Source of the DNA: Methylocystaceae bacterium
GTDB taxonomy: Bacteria > Pseudomonadota > Alphaproteobacteria > Rhodospirillales > Terasakiellaceae
DNA: 64,000 nt
Assembly: GCA_013373205.1 (NCBI GenBank)
Contig: JABXIG010000001.1
Span: 1-64,000, forward strand
Direction of reading: 5' to 3'
The position numbers were made by a program, and so were the translations under genes. The notes below the pieces were generated by a model. That model was given only the letters and a program-made list of their open reading frames with translations. It did no database searches and was not told the origin of the DNA. Each line of letters opens with the position of its first letter. Positions within the stretch are counted from its first letter, which is position 1. This document shows, piece by piece, positions 17,531-26,620 of the stretch.

Positions 17531-18008
17531 TCGCGTTGATTTGTCCTTGGGCATCACACACCGTGATGGCGCGCAAGATTAAAAAGCTGGAAGATGTAAT
17601 TTCCCTTTCCATTGTGGAACCTTTTCTAAGGGATCAAAACTGGAAATTTGGAGGTCTGCCCGGTGCCATTCTCGACGGCATTCATCAGGCAACCTATCTG
17701 CATGAAATCTGCAGCAAGTCTGATCCGACTATACCGGGCGTGTCACGGTACCTGTTTTGTGGGATAAAAAGCAGAATGTGATTGTCAGTAATGAATCTGC
17801 CGATCTTGTTCGTATGTGGAATACGGTTTTTAATGAATGGTCAAAAGAGTCACCGGACCTTTACCCAGCTTAACTTAAACGCATCTATAGCCTGCCCGGC
17901 ATTCGCGAGACTGTGAATATCGATCATATCAAGAAAGGCTATTATTCAGTTAAATCGTTGAACCCGACGGGGGTTGTTCCCCTTTGGCCAAGTCATTTGT
18001 TATATTAG
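17524..18008 (+). pseudogene. Glutathionyl-hydroquinone reductase (YqjG/ECM4 family) pseudogene
   Basis: Fragments of one gene are recognisable in order. TYVALICPWASHT carries the catalytic CPWA motif and is followed by KKLEDVISLSIVEP and YLHEI..SDP. Then, in another frame, come GRVTVPVLWDKK and VSNESADLVRMWNT, ending at DLYPA and a TAA (17871-17873). After that come IYSLPGIRETVNIDHIKK and LNPTGVVPLWP up to TAG 18008. The frame change near 17728-17730 is explained by one lost base: restoring it gives DP-x-YTGRV as in the family. Compared with E. coli YqjG, about 60 N-terminal residues and roughly 100-120 internal residues (most of the C-terminal GST domain) are missing. The family reduces glutathionyl-hydroquinones in quinone detoxification. 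The gene is dead. Confidence 0.88.
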
Positions 18009-19010
18009 GGGACGATCTACAGTAATATTCAGATCGGTATCATCCAACGTGGCCCCGTCAAAACGACGCAGATCATTTTTATCCATGATGGATTGGATGC
18101 TGACGATATATTCTTCGCCACGTTCTGAATATTTGTCCAACGTACCAGCCAGTCGATAGCCATCAAATTCCTGACCTTTGCGGCGCATTTGTTTACGCAT
18201 CTGACGCAACGGGGCATAGGCTTTATGACTATTGAGGTTACGGATGTAGGACCGTAAACTTCCGGCCAGATCGTCAAAGGATTTGATCCGATGGGTTTTT
18301 CCCGCTGGGCGGCCTAAAGGGACAATCCCCTTGTCTTTGGGGTTAAAGGTCCATTGGCCGAACAGGGCGTTGCCTTCACGGGCAAAGCGAGATGTGCCCC
18401 AGCCGCTTTCCTCTGCAGCTTGTGCCAAAATCAATGAGGGCGGCACCATATCCAGTTTGGTCAGCAATGTATCAAATTTGCCGGGTTTAACACGGTAACG
18501 GCTAAAGGCAGCATCTAGCCAAATCCGATCTTCAGCCTTTAGTTCTAACCCGATGTTTAAACGGTGGCGTAAAGCCCAGACTTTTGCCCGGTTTGCCAAA
18601 ATTTCTTCGTTAATCTTTAACACCAAGGGCAGAAGCGTGCGAAAGAACATGGACTTTCTTTCTTCGGCCTGTTTAAGCATGGAAAGATCATAGGGCAGGG
18701 AGCGAACAAACACGCGTGGGACAGCATTTTGACCATTTAACACCGGATCAAGTTCATATCCGATCTTGGAAAAACGCTCGTTCAGTTCATAAACGCTTAA
18801 ACGTCCATCACGGGCTTTGCGCCCTTCCAGCCTGTCAATTCCGGCTTTGGCAATTTGTTTGGATTTCGCCAAAGGTAAAACCGACTGTGGGGCTTTACTG
18901 ACCGTATTAACCGGATGAAAAATTTGGGCCAGAGCCACACCAACAGTACATAGGGCAATAACAGCCAGCAGCACATATTGGTAGCTTTTGCTTTGAGAAA
19001 CGTCAGCCAT
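18000..19010 (-). CDS. Bax-like glucosaminidase-domain protein
   Basis: About 336 residues. One N-terminal membrane anchor (YVLLAVIALCTVGVALAQIF, about 12-31) places the rest in the periplasm. The C-terminal half is the glucosaminidase fold of the Bax/FlgJ type: ILAQAAEESGWGTSRFA with the catalytic Glu, NALFGQWTF, FDDLAGSLRSYIRNLNSH, AGTLDKYSERGEEYI. Such enzymes cut peptidoglycan between GlcNAc and MurNAc. ATG 19010 was chosen; a GTG two codons earlier (19016) is possible, and neither has a strong ribosome binding site. The gene stop overlaps the tail of the reductase pseudogene on the other strand. Confidence 0.85.
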   Translation of the reverse strand: MADVSQSKSYQYVLLAVIALCTVGVALAQIFHPVNTVSKAPQSVLPLAKSKQIAKAGIDRLEGRKARDGRLSVYELNERFSKIGYELDPVLNGQNAVPRVFVRSLPYDLSMLKQAEERKSMFFRTLLPLVLKINEEILANRAKVWALRHRLNIGLELKAEDRIWLDAAFSRYRVKPGKFDTLLTKLDMVPPSLILAQAAEESGWGTSRFAREGNALFGQWTFNPKDKGIVPLGRPAGKTHRIKSFDDLAGSLRSYIRNLNSHKAYAPLRQMRKQMRRKGQEFDGYRLAGTLDKYSERGEEYIVSIQSIMDKNDLRRFDGATLDDTDLNITVDRPLI

Positions 19011-19016
19011 ATCCAC

Positions 19017-19360
19017 ATCAATGTTGTTAACGAAAAAAGCGCAAATGAATTAATCTTTTCTTCTCAAAAACGCTTGGTGATCGCTCTATCCTTTTACCAG
19101 CCGAAAACGATCAAGGCTGTAACGCGGATTGTACATAAATAATTTCTGATTGCCAGACGACAATATTCTTATCGAAAAATAAGGGTATAAAGGCCTTTAT
19201 GAAGATTTGAATTTTTATGTATTCTAAAATAGGTTTTTTTTCTCAGGGTGTTATCCGCTTCAGTGAAGATTTGATTTCCGTCTTAATTCAGAATAGGATA
19301 GTGGCTCGCTTTTAGGGGATAAGGGCGGTTGTATCTTAACAATCGAAAAGAATAAAAAAT
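19017..19360. other. 344-bp intergenic region with a perfect 14-bp palindrome
   Basis: No convincing open frame or RNA fold. It holds the palindrome ATAAAGGCCTTTAT (19187-19200), directly followed by TGAAGATTTGA. That 11-mer recurs at 19264. The region separates the divergent Bax-like and diguanylate cyclase genes and must hold their promoters, but no consensus -35/-10 pair stands out. The start codon at 19361 has only a weak AAAAG upstream. Confidence 0.5.
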
Positions 19361-21010
19361 ATGGCTGACTCATCGGTAACCATTTTTCCAAAATGGGTTT
19401 CAAGCGCGCCTTTTCCGGCCGCTGTTCTGGATCAGGACTATCAGGTGGTAAGCCAAAGTGATACTGCGCAAAATATTATCCTAAACCTGCAGAATAAATC
19501 CATCTCGGAGCTTCTGAATAAAGCAAAAGAAACGCAAGCACCGGTCTTACATACCATCAATCTGGATACGGATAAGGGCTCGCTTTTCTATGATTTGACC
19601 ATTTTGCCCTCTGTGGATGGTTTTTTAATCTGTGCCAAAGATAGTAGTCTTGAACATAACCTTCGCGCCGCATTGATGGATTCGCGGCAACGCTTTAAAG
19701 ATTTGGTCGAAATATCAAGTGATTTTGCTTGGGAAGTGGGTGCGCATGGGGAATTCATTTTCGTTTCCCAACGCGGGGCCGTCGGTTATCAGCCGGATGA
19801 ACTGATCCAGAAAAATTCCGAAGAGATTGTCTTAAGACGCGATAAAAAACAATCGCTCAACCCCTTTATGTCCAAGACAAAGCTGGAACGCGAAGAAGTT
19901 TGGGTCCTGCGCCCGGATGGGGAACCGGCCTGTTTGATGGTGTCCTGCCTGCCTTTGTTTGATGAATATAACAACTGGGTTGGCGCGCGCGGTGTCTGTC
20001 GCGATATCACAGATGAGCGCGAACGCGATGCTGCTTTGGCAAGGGCCTATCATCGTGATCAGCTGTTGGCCTATATCGTTAAAACCATCCGTGATGAAGT
20101 TGATCCCAGCAATATGCTGAGTGCTGCAGCCAATGCAACGGCACGCGCGCTTAGTGCCAATGGCTGTCAGATTTTCCGTTTACAACCCGAAAGCGGCATG
20201 ATTGTGGATGCGACGTTTGGCGATATACCCGAAGTTATTCCTGATCTGTTTGAACGCTTGGAAAAGATCAAAGAAAACGAAGTCGGGATTTATCAGAATG
20301 GCAATTGGGCGGCGATTTTTTCAGCCACCCGATATCGGCGCAATATCAATGGGGCCATTTGCCTGTGGCGTGAAAATGTACGCGGCAATTGGAATGATGA
20401 TGATCAGATTTTGGCGATTGACGTTGCAAATCAGCTCGGTATCGCGAATGAACAAATTTCCGGCCATGAACGAATTGTTGAATTGTCGCGCACCGATGCG
20501 CTGACGGGGCTTCTCAATCGTCGGGCTTTCTTTGAAGAAGAATTGCCCCGCCATATTGATCGCCTGAAATATAACAATACCCCGGCTGCGTTGATTTATG
20601 TGGATCTGGATAATTTTAAACAGGTCAACGATGTGTTCGGGCACCAAAAAGGCGATGACGTACTGCTGATGCTGCGTGAATTTTTGCTCAAACATATCCG
20701 TCCCGGTGATGTGGCGGCCCGCCTCGGCGGGGATGAATTTGCCTTGTGGCTGGATGATATGGACGAAGAAACCGCCGTTAAACGCTGTGAGGGCTTGATT
20801 GAGACAAGCTCTTTCTTTAAAGAACACTCCGGCAGCATGGAGACACCCTTAGGCCTATCCCTTGGTTTGGCGCTTTTTGACCCGACCAGCGGGGAGACAG
20901 TCGAAGGTTTGATCAGCCGGGGGGACGCTGCCATGTATAAAGCAAAGCGCGCCGGAAAAGGGAAATTCAAGATGGCTGATCCTTTCATTAAAGTAAAAGA
21001 TGAAATGTAA
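19361..21010 (+). CDS. PAS/GAF-type diguanylate cyclase
   Basis: 549 residues, no membrane segment. Two PAS-like regions (about 15-95 and 105-225, the second with DFAWEVGAHGEFIFVS and CRDITDERE), a GAF-like region (about 245-365), then a GGDEF domain. The active site is intact: GGDEF at 456-460 preceded by the inhibitory RxxD site RPGD (447-450), so c-di-GMP synthesis with product inhibition is expected. No EAL domain follows. The sensory ligand is unknown. The next gene (DUF2336) starts 22 bp after the stop, so the two are probably one operon. Confidence 0.93.
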   Translation: MADSSVTIFPKWVSSAPFPAAVLDQDYQVVSQSDTAQNIILNLQNKSISELLNKAKETQAPVLHTINLDTDKGSLFYDLTILPSVDGFLICAKDSSLEHNLRAALMDSRQRFKDLVEISSDFAWEVGAHGEFIFVSQRGAVGYQPDELIQKNSEEIVLRRDKKQSLNPFMSKTKLEREEVWVLRPDGEPACLMVSCLPLFDEYNNWVGARGVCRDITDERERDAALARAYHRDQLLAYIVKTIRDEVDPSNMLSAAANATARALSANGCQIFRLQPESGMIVDATFGDIPEVIPDLFERLEKIKENEVGIYQNGNWAAIFSATRYRRNINGAICLWRENVRGNWNDDDQILAIDVANQLGIANEQISGHERIVELSRTDALTGLLNRRAFFEEELPRHIDRLKYNNTPAALIYVDLDNFKQVNDVFGHQKGDDVLLMLREFLLKHIRPGDVAARLGGDEFALWLDDMDEETAVKRCEGLIETSSFFKEHSGSMETPLGLSLGLALFDPTSGETVEGLISRGDAAMYKAKRAGKGKFKMADPFIKVKDEM

Positions 21011-21031
21011 GATGAACAGGATTACCAAGTC

Positions 21032-22339
21032 ATGATCCATAATCCTGTTCATGAAGCACCATTAACCTATGAGGAAGCCAAACAACTGGCCCAGCATCAG
21101 GATTTTACTGTGCGTAAATCACTGGCAGAACGAGAAGATATCAGACCGGAAATTCTTTTTTATCTGGCCGGTGATCCCGAAGCGGAAGTGCGCAAAGCCA
21201 TTGCCAAAAATAAAGCAACACCTGCACGGGCCTATGTGGATCTGGCACAGGATAGCAATGATGAAATCCGATCCGATCTGGCTGCTAAAATCGCAAATTT
21301 GGCGCCAAAACTGACGGCATACGAAGTTGATCGGGTTCAAAGTTATGCGTTTCAGGCTCTGGAAATTCTGGCATCTGATCAGTTGTCCAATGTGCGCATG
21401 ATTTTGGCCGACACCTTGAAAGATGTGGCACAGGCACCGGAAGAACTGATTAAAAAGCTTGCCCAGGATGCCGAATTGTCGGTTTCTTGTCCCATTTTGG
21501 AACATTCCCCGATTTTGGGGGATCAGGATCTATTGGATCTGATCGCCAAGGGGATATCGTCCGGGGCGTTAGGTGCGATTTCAAATCGTAAAACCGTTAG
21601 TCCATCTGTATCTGATGCGATCGTTGATACCAATGATGTTCCGGCGATTACGACTCTGTTATGTAACGACAGCGCTCAAATCCGCGAAGAAACACTGGAT
21701 CAGCTTGTGGATCAATCACGTGACGTGGCTGAATGGCAGGGACCGCTGGTTCATCGTCCATTCTTAAGTCAGGATGCGGTCTTGCGTTTAAGTGAGTTTG
21801 TTGCAGACAACTTGATTGAATCGTTGAAGAAACGCGACGATCTGAGCCCGAAAACACTGAGTATCGTTCGTAAAGAGGTCAATCGCCGCCTGAGTACCAG
21901 CCATCAACCCACACAGGCGACGTCTCATGTTTTGGATGTGAATCAAACGAATTTGGCGTTGAAGAAAGAATATAGCTGGTTATTCCAGCAACCCGCCCAT
22001 GTGGTTGCGCAAAATCTTATGCGGATGAATAAACTGACCGCACAAGTGATCGCCAATGCTTTAAATGAGGGGGATTACGATTTCGTCATCTCTGGTTTGG
22101 CTGAAATGGCTCATCTACATATGTCCATTGCTCAACGCATGATCGCCATGCGCAGTGCACGTGGTGTGACGTCACTCTGTTGGAAAGCCGGAATTGATGC
22201 GATCAGCGCCATTCGCATTCAAGCCAAGGTCGCCCATATTCCGGCAGAAGACATCGTTAAAGATTATAACGGGAATTATGCCATGAAGGATGTAGAAATG
22301 CAGTGGCAGCTTGATTTCTTTGCCAATATGGCAGTTTAA
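21032..22339 (+). CDS. DUF2336 helical-repeat protein
   Basis: 435 residues. DUF2336 proteins are found mostly in Alphaproteobacteria and consist of HEAT-like helical repeats. Repeats are visible as KSLAEREDIRPEILFYLAGD, EVRKAIAKNKATP and IRSDLAAKIANLAP near the N-terminus and VSCPILEHSPILGD near 150. The C-terminal part (about 300-435) is alpha-helical with conserved NLMRMNKLTAQVIANAL. No enzyme motif is present, and the role is unknown; repeats of this type usually bind proteins. Cotranscription with a diguanylate cyclase suggests a part in c-di-GMP signalling (inference). Confidence 0.85.
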   Translation: MIHNPVHEAPLTYEEAKQLAQHQDFTVRKSLAEREDIRPEILFYLAGDPEAEVRKAIAKNKATPARAYVDLAQDSNDEIRSDLAAKIANLAPKLTAYEVDRVQSYAFQALEILASDQLSNVRMILADTLKDVAQAPEELIKKLAQDAELSVSCPILEHSPILGDQDLLDLIAKGISSGALGAISNRKTVSPSVSDAIVDTNDVPAITTLLCNDSAQIREETLDQLVDQSRDVAEWQGPLVHRPFLSQDAVLRLSEFVADNLIESLKKRDDLSPKTLSIVRKEVNRRLSTSHQPTQATSHVLDVNQTNLALKKEYSWLFQQPAHVVAQNLMRMNKLTAQVIANALNEGDYDFVISGLAEMAHLHMSIAQRMIAMRSARGVTSLCWKAGIDAISAIRIQAKVAHIPAEDIVKDYNGNYAMKDVEMQWQLDFFANMAV

Positions 22340-22347
22340 AAAACCGT

Positions 22348-22374
22348 ATCCCTGCAAAAGCAGGGATCTTTTTC
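22348..22374 (+). terminator. Terminator after the DUF2336 gene
   Basis: ATCCCTGC (22348-22355), loop AAAA, GCAGGGAT (22360-22367), then CTTTTTCT. The stem resembles the dispersed CCTGC palindromes elsewhere in the window. It separates the gene from the convergent plsC-like gene. Confidence 0.85.
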
Positions 22375-23102
22375 TATTGTTCTAGCTCTTTTAGCCCTTC
22401 GGCTTCCAGTTCGCGTGATTTGGTTTCAATGGTGTTTTCCAGTCGTTCCATGAATTCTTTTCGTTTTAGTCCGGGTTCAATCGCAGGCATGATTTCCATG
22501 ACGATGGTGCCTTTCTTTTTCAAAAAGCTGCGGCGCCCCCAAAACAAACCGGAATTTAAGGCGACTGGAATAACAGGTTGTTTTGTCTGGGTGTATATCG
22601 CTGCGACGCCGGGTTGATAATCGCCCGGTTCGCCCGGGTTGGAACGTGTGCCTTCGGGGAAGATGACAACATTGCGCCCTTTTTCAAGGGCTGCTTTTAC
22701 ATCTTTGACCATATCTTTTAAGGCACTGGCTCCGGCGGAACGATCCACAGAAATGTGACCGCTACGGTTCACATACCAGCCGTAAAACGGGATTTTGGTT
22801 AGTTCTTTTTTCAAAATATAAGCGGTATTCAGACGCAGCAGTACAAAGATTGCCGTATCCCAGGCCGATTGGTGTTTACAGGCGATAATCGCACCGCCTT
22901 CAGGTAAATTTTCAAGACCGCGCACTTCATAGCGAATACCGGTGATCCAACGCATGCCCCACATGACATAACGGGTCCAGAGCTGGGAGCCTTTGCGCAT
23001 TTCATGGGCAGAAAAAGGCAACAAAACCAGCAAAATAAAAGCGATGACACCTGTCCCGCCAAAGAGGTAAATATTAAACAGCAGGGATCGAATAAAGGTC
23101 AT
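22374..23102 (-). CDS. plsC: 1-acyl-sn-glycerol-3-phosphate acyltransferase
   Basis: 242 residues, usual length. It acylates lysophosphatidic acid to phosphatidic acid at the inner membrane. Acyltransferase motif I is HQSAWD (HX4D), motif III is FPEGTRSNPGE, and YQPGVAAIYTQT and PVIPVALNSG follow. An N-terminal hydrophobic segment (about 5-30) anchors it. The start overlaps the end of the YdcF-like gene by 4 bp, making it the last gene of the ftsE-ftsX-YdcF-plsC unit. This arrangement ties membrane synthesis to division-associated genes and is seen in other alphaproteobacteria. Confidence 0.92.
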   Translation of the reverse strand: MTFIRSLLFNIYLFGGTGVIAFILLVLLPFSAHEMRKGSQLWTRYVMWGMRWITGIRYEVRGLENLPEGGAIIACKHQSAWDTAIFVLLRLNTAYILKKELTKIPFYGWYVNRSGHISVDRSAGASALKDMVKDVKAALEKGRNVVIFPEGTRSNPGEPGDYQPGVAAIYTQTKQPVIPVALNSGLFWGRRSFLKKKGTIVMEIMPAIEPGLKRKEFMERLENTIETKSRELEAEGLKELEQ

Positions 23103-23731
23103 TTCAAAATCTCTAAATCAGTGAGCCGCGCCAGTTCCTGACGCAACCAGACCAGTAAATATTTGTTATATTCCCCGACCAACAGGGCCGCCGTTCCCGG
23201 CCAGCGCCACCATTGGTCCACTTTTACATGTTCCGGAAAAACCGGATGGGCAATGATAGTTGTATAGGGTAAATGGTAGGTAAATTCCAACAAACTTCTG
23301 GGCATATGATAATTCGCGGTCACCAGACGCAAGGATTTAAAGCCTGTTTTCGTGACCCAGTCGGCTGTTTCTTTGGCATTGCCGCGTGTGTTATCGGCTT
23401 CATGACCAATGTCGATGCAGCATTCCAGTTCTTGGGGTGATTCCTTGGACAAGCTGAGCAATTCTTCCAGTTCAACCCCATGATACACACCGGATATCAA
23501 CAGTTTGTTGGCTTTTTTATCAGATAACAAACGCAAGCCCGTGTTCAGTCGTTCTGTGCCCCCGGTCAAGACCACGATACCGTCCGTATGACCGTTTTCA
23601 TCTTCGACATTGTCCGGCACCAAGCCCATAAAGGCGACAAAGCCACCGGACCAGATGGCACAGACCAGCAGGCAGAAAAAGAAAAGGGGGCCAAAAAAGC
23701 GGCGTTTCCGTTTTTTCGCAAAATGCTGCAT
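23099..23731 (-). CDS. YdcF / DUF218-family membrane protein
   Basis: 210 residues. One N-terminal transmembrane segment (about 12-34) after a very basic start (KKRKRRFF), then the DUF218 domain with DGIVVLTGGTERLNTGL, LLISGVYHG, NTRGNAKETADW and VTANYHMPRSLLEF. Family members (SanA, ElyC, YdcF) act in envelope biogenesis, often linked to lipid carrier or barrier function, but the reaction is not settled. It lies 3 bp downstream of ftsX and overlaps plsC, so it belongs to the same transcript. Confidence 0.87.
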   Translation of the reverse strand: MQHFAKKRKRRFFGPLFFFCLLVCAIWSGGFVAFMGLVPDNVEDENGHTDGIVVLTGGTERLNTGLRLLSDKKANKLLISGVYHGVELEELLSLSKESPQELECCIDIGHEADNTRGNAKETADWVTKTGFKSLRLVTANYHMPRSLLEFTYHLPYTTIIAHPVFPEHVKVDQWWRWPGTAALLVGEYNKYLLVWLRQELARLTDLEILK

Positions 23732-23734
23732 GGA

Positions 23735-24628
23735 TCAAACCATTTTTTTCAAACTACGCAATACCGCAGAACGCGCCGTTAAATACCCCATCAAGGCCGA
23801 GATAAAGGGGAGCGCCAGCACGGCAATCCATTGCATGATCGTAATATCAATCTGTGGCAAAAGGGCGCTATCAACCTGACGATAAAGATAGGCAAATCCG
23901 CCAAAGGTTGGCCCGGCCACTGCCAGACCCAACATGCCACCACGCAGCCCCATATGGAGAGAATGTTCAGCAAATTGGCGTGCGATATAACTGTCTTGTG
24001 CTCCGATCAGGTGCAACACCTCGATCACATCGTGATGGATGGCGAGTCCGGTTTTCGTGACAAAAAAGACTGTCCCTATGGAAGCTAGACAGATCAATGA
24101 CAGGACAAGATAAGCCCCATATTCCAATGTCTTGCTCATGCGAATTAGTCGGTCCATCCAAATGCGATGATCGTCCATGGTGGCCCCGGGTGCCACCTGA
24201 TCCAGTTTTACAACCAATGCCTCGGCATCCATGTCGACTTCGCGACGCAGTGAGACATTGATAAGATGGGGAACCGGCATTTGTGCCAATGTGTCAGCAT
24301 CGCCCAACCAGGGTTCCAGCAGGCTGAGGACATGAGACTTTGCCACAGGTTCCGCCAGAACAACGGCGGGATGGTTGCGCAGGATTTTAAGGCTTTGGGC
24401 CATGCGCTCCTGATCCTCGCCGACACTTTGTGCCGGGGGTAATTGTACGGTCAGTGTGTCGTTCACCCCGCGTTCCCAACGGGCGCTGACGGACTGCATG
24501 ATACTGGTCGCAATGACAGAAAGGGCGGCCAAATAGACCATAAATGCAATCAGCCAAGGTAAAAAGCGTGTCCCCGGGTCTTTATCAAGGGGCAGGTCTT
24601 TATGATGATTGAAGGATAGGAAACTCAC
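23735..24628 (-). CDS. ftsX: Cell division protein FtsX
   Basis: 297 residues. Membrane part of the FtsEX complex, which controls periplasmic peptidoglycan hydrolases at the division site. Four hydrophobic segments fit the family: one near residues 23-45, then an extracytoplasmic domain (about 46-165, with SVSARWERGVNDTLTVQLP), then three C-terminal segments of the MacB/FtsX permease type (YLVLSLICLASIGTVFFV and others). HHDVIEVLHLIGAQDSYIA is the typical FtsX linker. The start overlaps the ftsE stop by 4 bp. Confidence 0.93.
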   Translation of the reverse strand: MSFLSFNHHKDLPLDKDPGTRFLPWLIAFMVYLAALSVIATSIMQSVSARWERGVNDTLTVQLPPAQSVGEDQERMAQSLKILRNHPAVVLAEPVAKSHVLSLLEPWLGDADTLAQMPVPHLINVSLRREVDMDAEALVVKLDQVAPGATMDDHRIWMDRLIRMSKTLEYGAYLVLSLICLASIGTVFFVTKTGLAIHHDVIEVLHLIGAQDSYIARQFAEHSLHMGLRGGMLGLAVAGPTFGGFAYLYRQVDSALLPQIDITIMQWIAVLALPFISALMGYLTARSAVLRSLKKMV

Positions 24629-25341
24629 GAGATTTTCCCTTCCATGCGAATGCCACCACCACGGGCAGGGCGCAAGGGGCCCATTTGTTCCACCCGACCA
24701 TCTTCTATGCAGATGCGCGGATGACCAAATTGACGGACCAGACCTTCGTTGTGGGTTGCCATGACAATGGTGGTGCCAAGCTTGTTTAATTCTTCCAGTA
24801 AATGTAACAGGCGCACGGCCAGTTTATCATCCACATTGCCTGTTGGCTCATCCGCCAGTAACAGGCGCGGACGGGTAATGACGGCACGCGCCAGAGCAAC
24901 CCGTTGTTGTTGCCCCCCCGATAGGGTAGTGGGACGCGCGCCCATATGGTCTTTTAGTCCCACCCAAGTCAGCAATTCGGTGACATGCTTTTTAATATCT
25001 TTTTCATGCACATTGGCCACTCGCATGGGCAAGGCAACATTATCAAAGGTGGACAAATGGTCTAGCAGGCGAAATTCCTGAAACACCACGCCGACTTCGC
25101 GGCGAAGTGCAGGCAATTTCGTGCGATCCGTTGTGGCGATATCATGACCGAATAAGGAGATCAGCCCGCGTGTGGGACGATGGGCCAGATACATAAGTTT
25201 CAACAGGGACGATTTACCCGCCCCGCTTGGTCCGGTCAGAAAATGAAAGGCGCCTTCTTCCAGCGTCAAAGAGACATCGCGCAAAATCTCAGGGCCAACG
25301 CCATAGCGTAATCCGACATTTTCCAGTTTTACGATAACCAA
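24625..25341 (-). CDS. ftsE: Cell division ATP-binding protein FtsE
   Basis: 238 residues. ABC ATPase with Walker A GPSGAGKSS (about 37-45), signature LSGGQQQRVALARA, Walker B LLLADEPTGNVD and the H-loop MATHNE. The FtsE type is shown by GVVFQEFRLLDHLSTFDNVALPMRV, split in the middle of the chain, and by the overlap with ftsX. It is first of a four-gene minus-strand unit. About 200 bp upstream, shared with the divergent zinc-ribbon gene, must contain the promoters; no strong consensus was seen. Confidence 0.95.
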   Translation of the reverse strand: MVIVKLENVGLRYGVGPEILRDVSLTLEEGAFHFLTGPSGAGKSSLLKLMYLAHRPTRGLISLFGHDIATTDRTKLPALRREVGVVFQEFRLLDHLSTFDNVALPMRVANVHEKDIKKHVTELLTWVGLKDHMGARPTTLSGGQQQRVALARAVITRPRLLLADEPTGNVDDKLAVRLLHLLEELNKLGTTIVMATHNEGLVRQFGHPRICIEDGRVEQMGPLRPARGGGIRMEGKIS

Positions 25342-25538
25342 CCTTTAGAGCCTCGATAATTTTGATGTTTTCTTGTTTTACGCAATCTGGCTTGCGACGT
25401 TAAGAGCTTATTCACACTATCTGCGTTATAGTCAAAAATAACAACCTTTTTAAAATGATATTGTATTATAGGTGGGCTTGCTTCACAGTGAAGAAACGCC
25501 TATAAAGTTTAAGGACTTACGTTAAAGTTGGTGACCTT

Positions 25539-26561
25539 ATGATTATTAGTTGTCCAAATTGTTCAGCACATTATTCCGTTCCGATTGCCGCATTGGGTGA
25601 AAACGGGCGCACTTTGCGTTGCGCCAAATGTTCACACGCTTGGGAGCAACTGCCTTATGAAGACAGTGTGCTGGAACTTGATGATCATGAAGTCACAACT
25701 GCGCCGCCGCCTCCACCGCCTGCACCGGAACCTGCCCCTATGCCGGAACCGGAGCCAGAGCCGGAACCCGAACCGATTTTTGAACCGGAGCCAGAGCCGG
25801 AACCCGAACCCGCGTTTGAGCCAGAGCCTGAAATTGAGCCGGAGCGTGAACCCGAGCCTGCCCCTATGGCGGCATCCGATCAGCCCATTGATGACCTGCC
25901 GTCAGATGAAGAACTGAACGAAATCTTTGGTGATGACGAGATCGAGCCAATGGAATCCATGGCAGAATCTATGTACAGTCCAAAAGATCTGGATGGTTTT
26001 GACGATCTGGATGACGATGATGACGATCAGGACCCGATTCCAGAAGTGTTCACCGCCCCCGTTCGCAAAAAAGAAAAGCAGAAGAAAAAAGGCGGCTTCT
26101 TTAAGTTCCTCTTCCTGTTGATTATTATTTTGGGTGTCCTTGGCAGTGCCATTCACTTTGGCCGTCCGTTCATCACCCAGTTTGTACCCATGACGACGGA
26201 ATACTACAAAGTCTATGACACCTATTTTGATAAGGTGCTGGACATGCTGGGTATGAAACCGGATATCACAGAATCACTGGTCTTTAGAAATTACACCACC
26301 AGCTTCAGTAAAGAAGAAAACGACAATATCTTAAATGTTGCGGGTGATGTGGCTAATATTTCTGAAAAGAAACTGACTGTTCCGCAAATCCGCATTTCGT
26401 TATTTGATGGCAACGAACAGGAAGTTCATTTCGTGATCGTTGAAACAACAGATCGTGAAATTGAAGCCGGCGGTTTCTCCCCATATGAAGCCAAGATCAA
26501 AAACCCACCAAGCTCAGCGCGCCGTGTTGGTGTAGATTTTATCCTGCCTGAAGCGGAATAA
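25539..26561 (+). CDS. MJ0042-type zinc-ribbon protein with Pro-Glu repeat region and DUF3426-like domain
   Basis: 340 residues. The first 35 form a zinc ribbon (CPNC at 5-8 and CAKC at 28-31) of the MJ0042 family, typical of alphaproteobacterial membrane proteins next to ftsE. Residues about 50-112 are a run of PEPEPEP repeats, followed by an acidic linker with [12 protein letters not shown] single transmembrane helix lies at about 188-208 ([19 protein letters not shown]), and the C-terminal domain (about 230-340) resembles DUF3426. The zinc ribbon would be cytoplasmic and the C-terminal domain periplasmic. Function is unknown; a scaffold between cytoplasm and envelope is an inference. Confidence 0.85.
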   Translation: MIISCPNCSAHYSVPIAALGENGRTLRCAKCSHAWEQLPYEDSVLELDDHEVTTAPPPPPPAPEPAPMPEPEPEPEPEPIFEPEPEPEPEPAFEPEPEIEPEREPEPAPMAASDQPIDDLPSDEELNEIFGDDEIEPMESMAESMYSPKDLDGFDDLDDDDDDQDPIPEVFTAPVRKKEKQKKKGGFFKFLFLLIIILGVLGSAIHFGRPFITQFVPMTTEYYKVYDTYFDKVLDMLGMKPDITESLVFRNYTTSFSKEENDNILNVAGDVANISEKKLTVPQIRISLFDGNEQEVHFVIVETTDREIEAGGFSPYEAKIKNPPSSARRVGVDFILPEAE

Positions 26562-26579
26562 ATTATTTCTCGGATAAAG

Positions 26580-26607
26580 GCCCCTGTTTGCACAGGGGCA
26601 CCCATTT
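26580..26607 (+). terminator. Terminator-like hairpin after the zinc-ribbon gene
   Basis: GCCCCTGT (26580-26587), loop TTGC, ACAGGGGC (26592-26599), followed after ACCCA by a short T run. The T-tract is offset, so termination strength is uncertain. Confidence 0.65.
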
Positions 26608-26620
26608 TTGCTAAAGGGCG

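Noticed and set aside
25739-25862. Tandem CCGGAGCCAGAGCC repeats as a CRISPR-like or satellite array
   Set aside because: The units lie in frame inside a coding gene and encode Pro-Glu repeats; there are no spacers.
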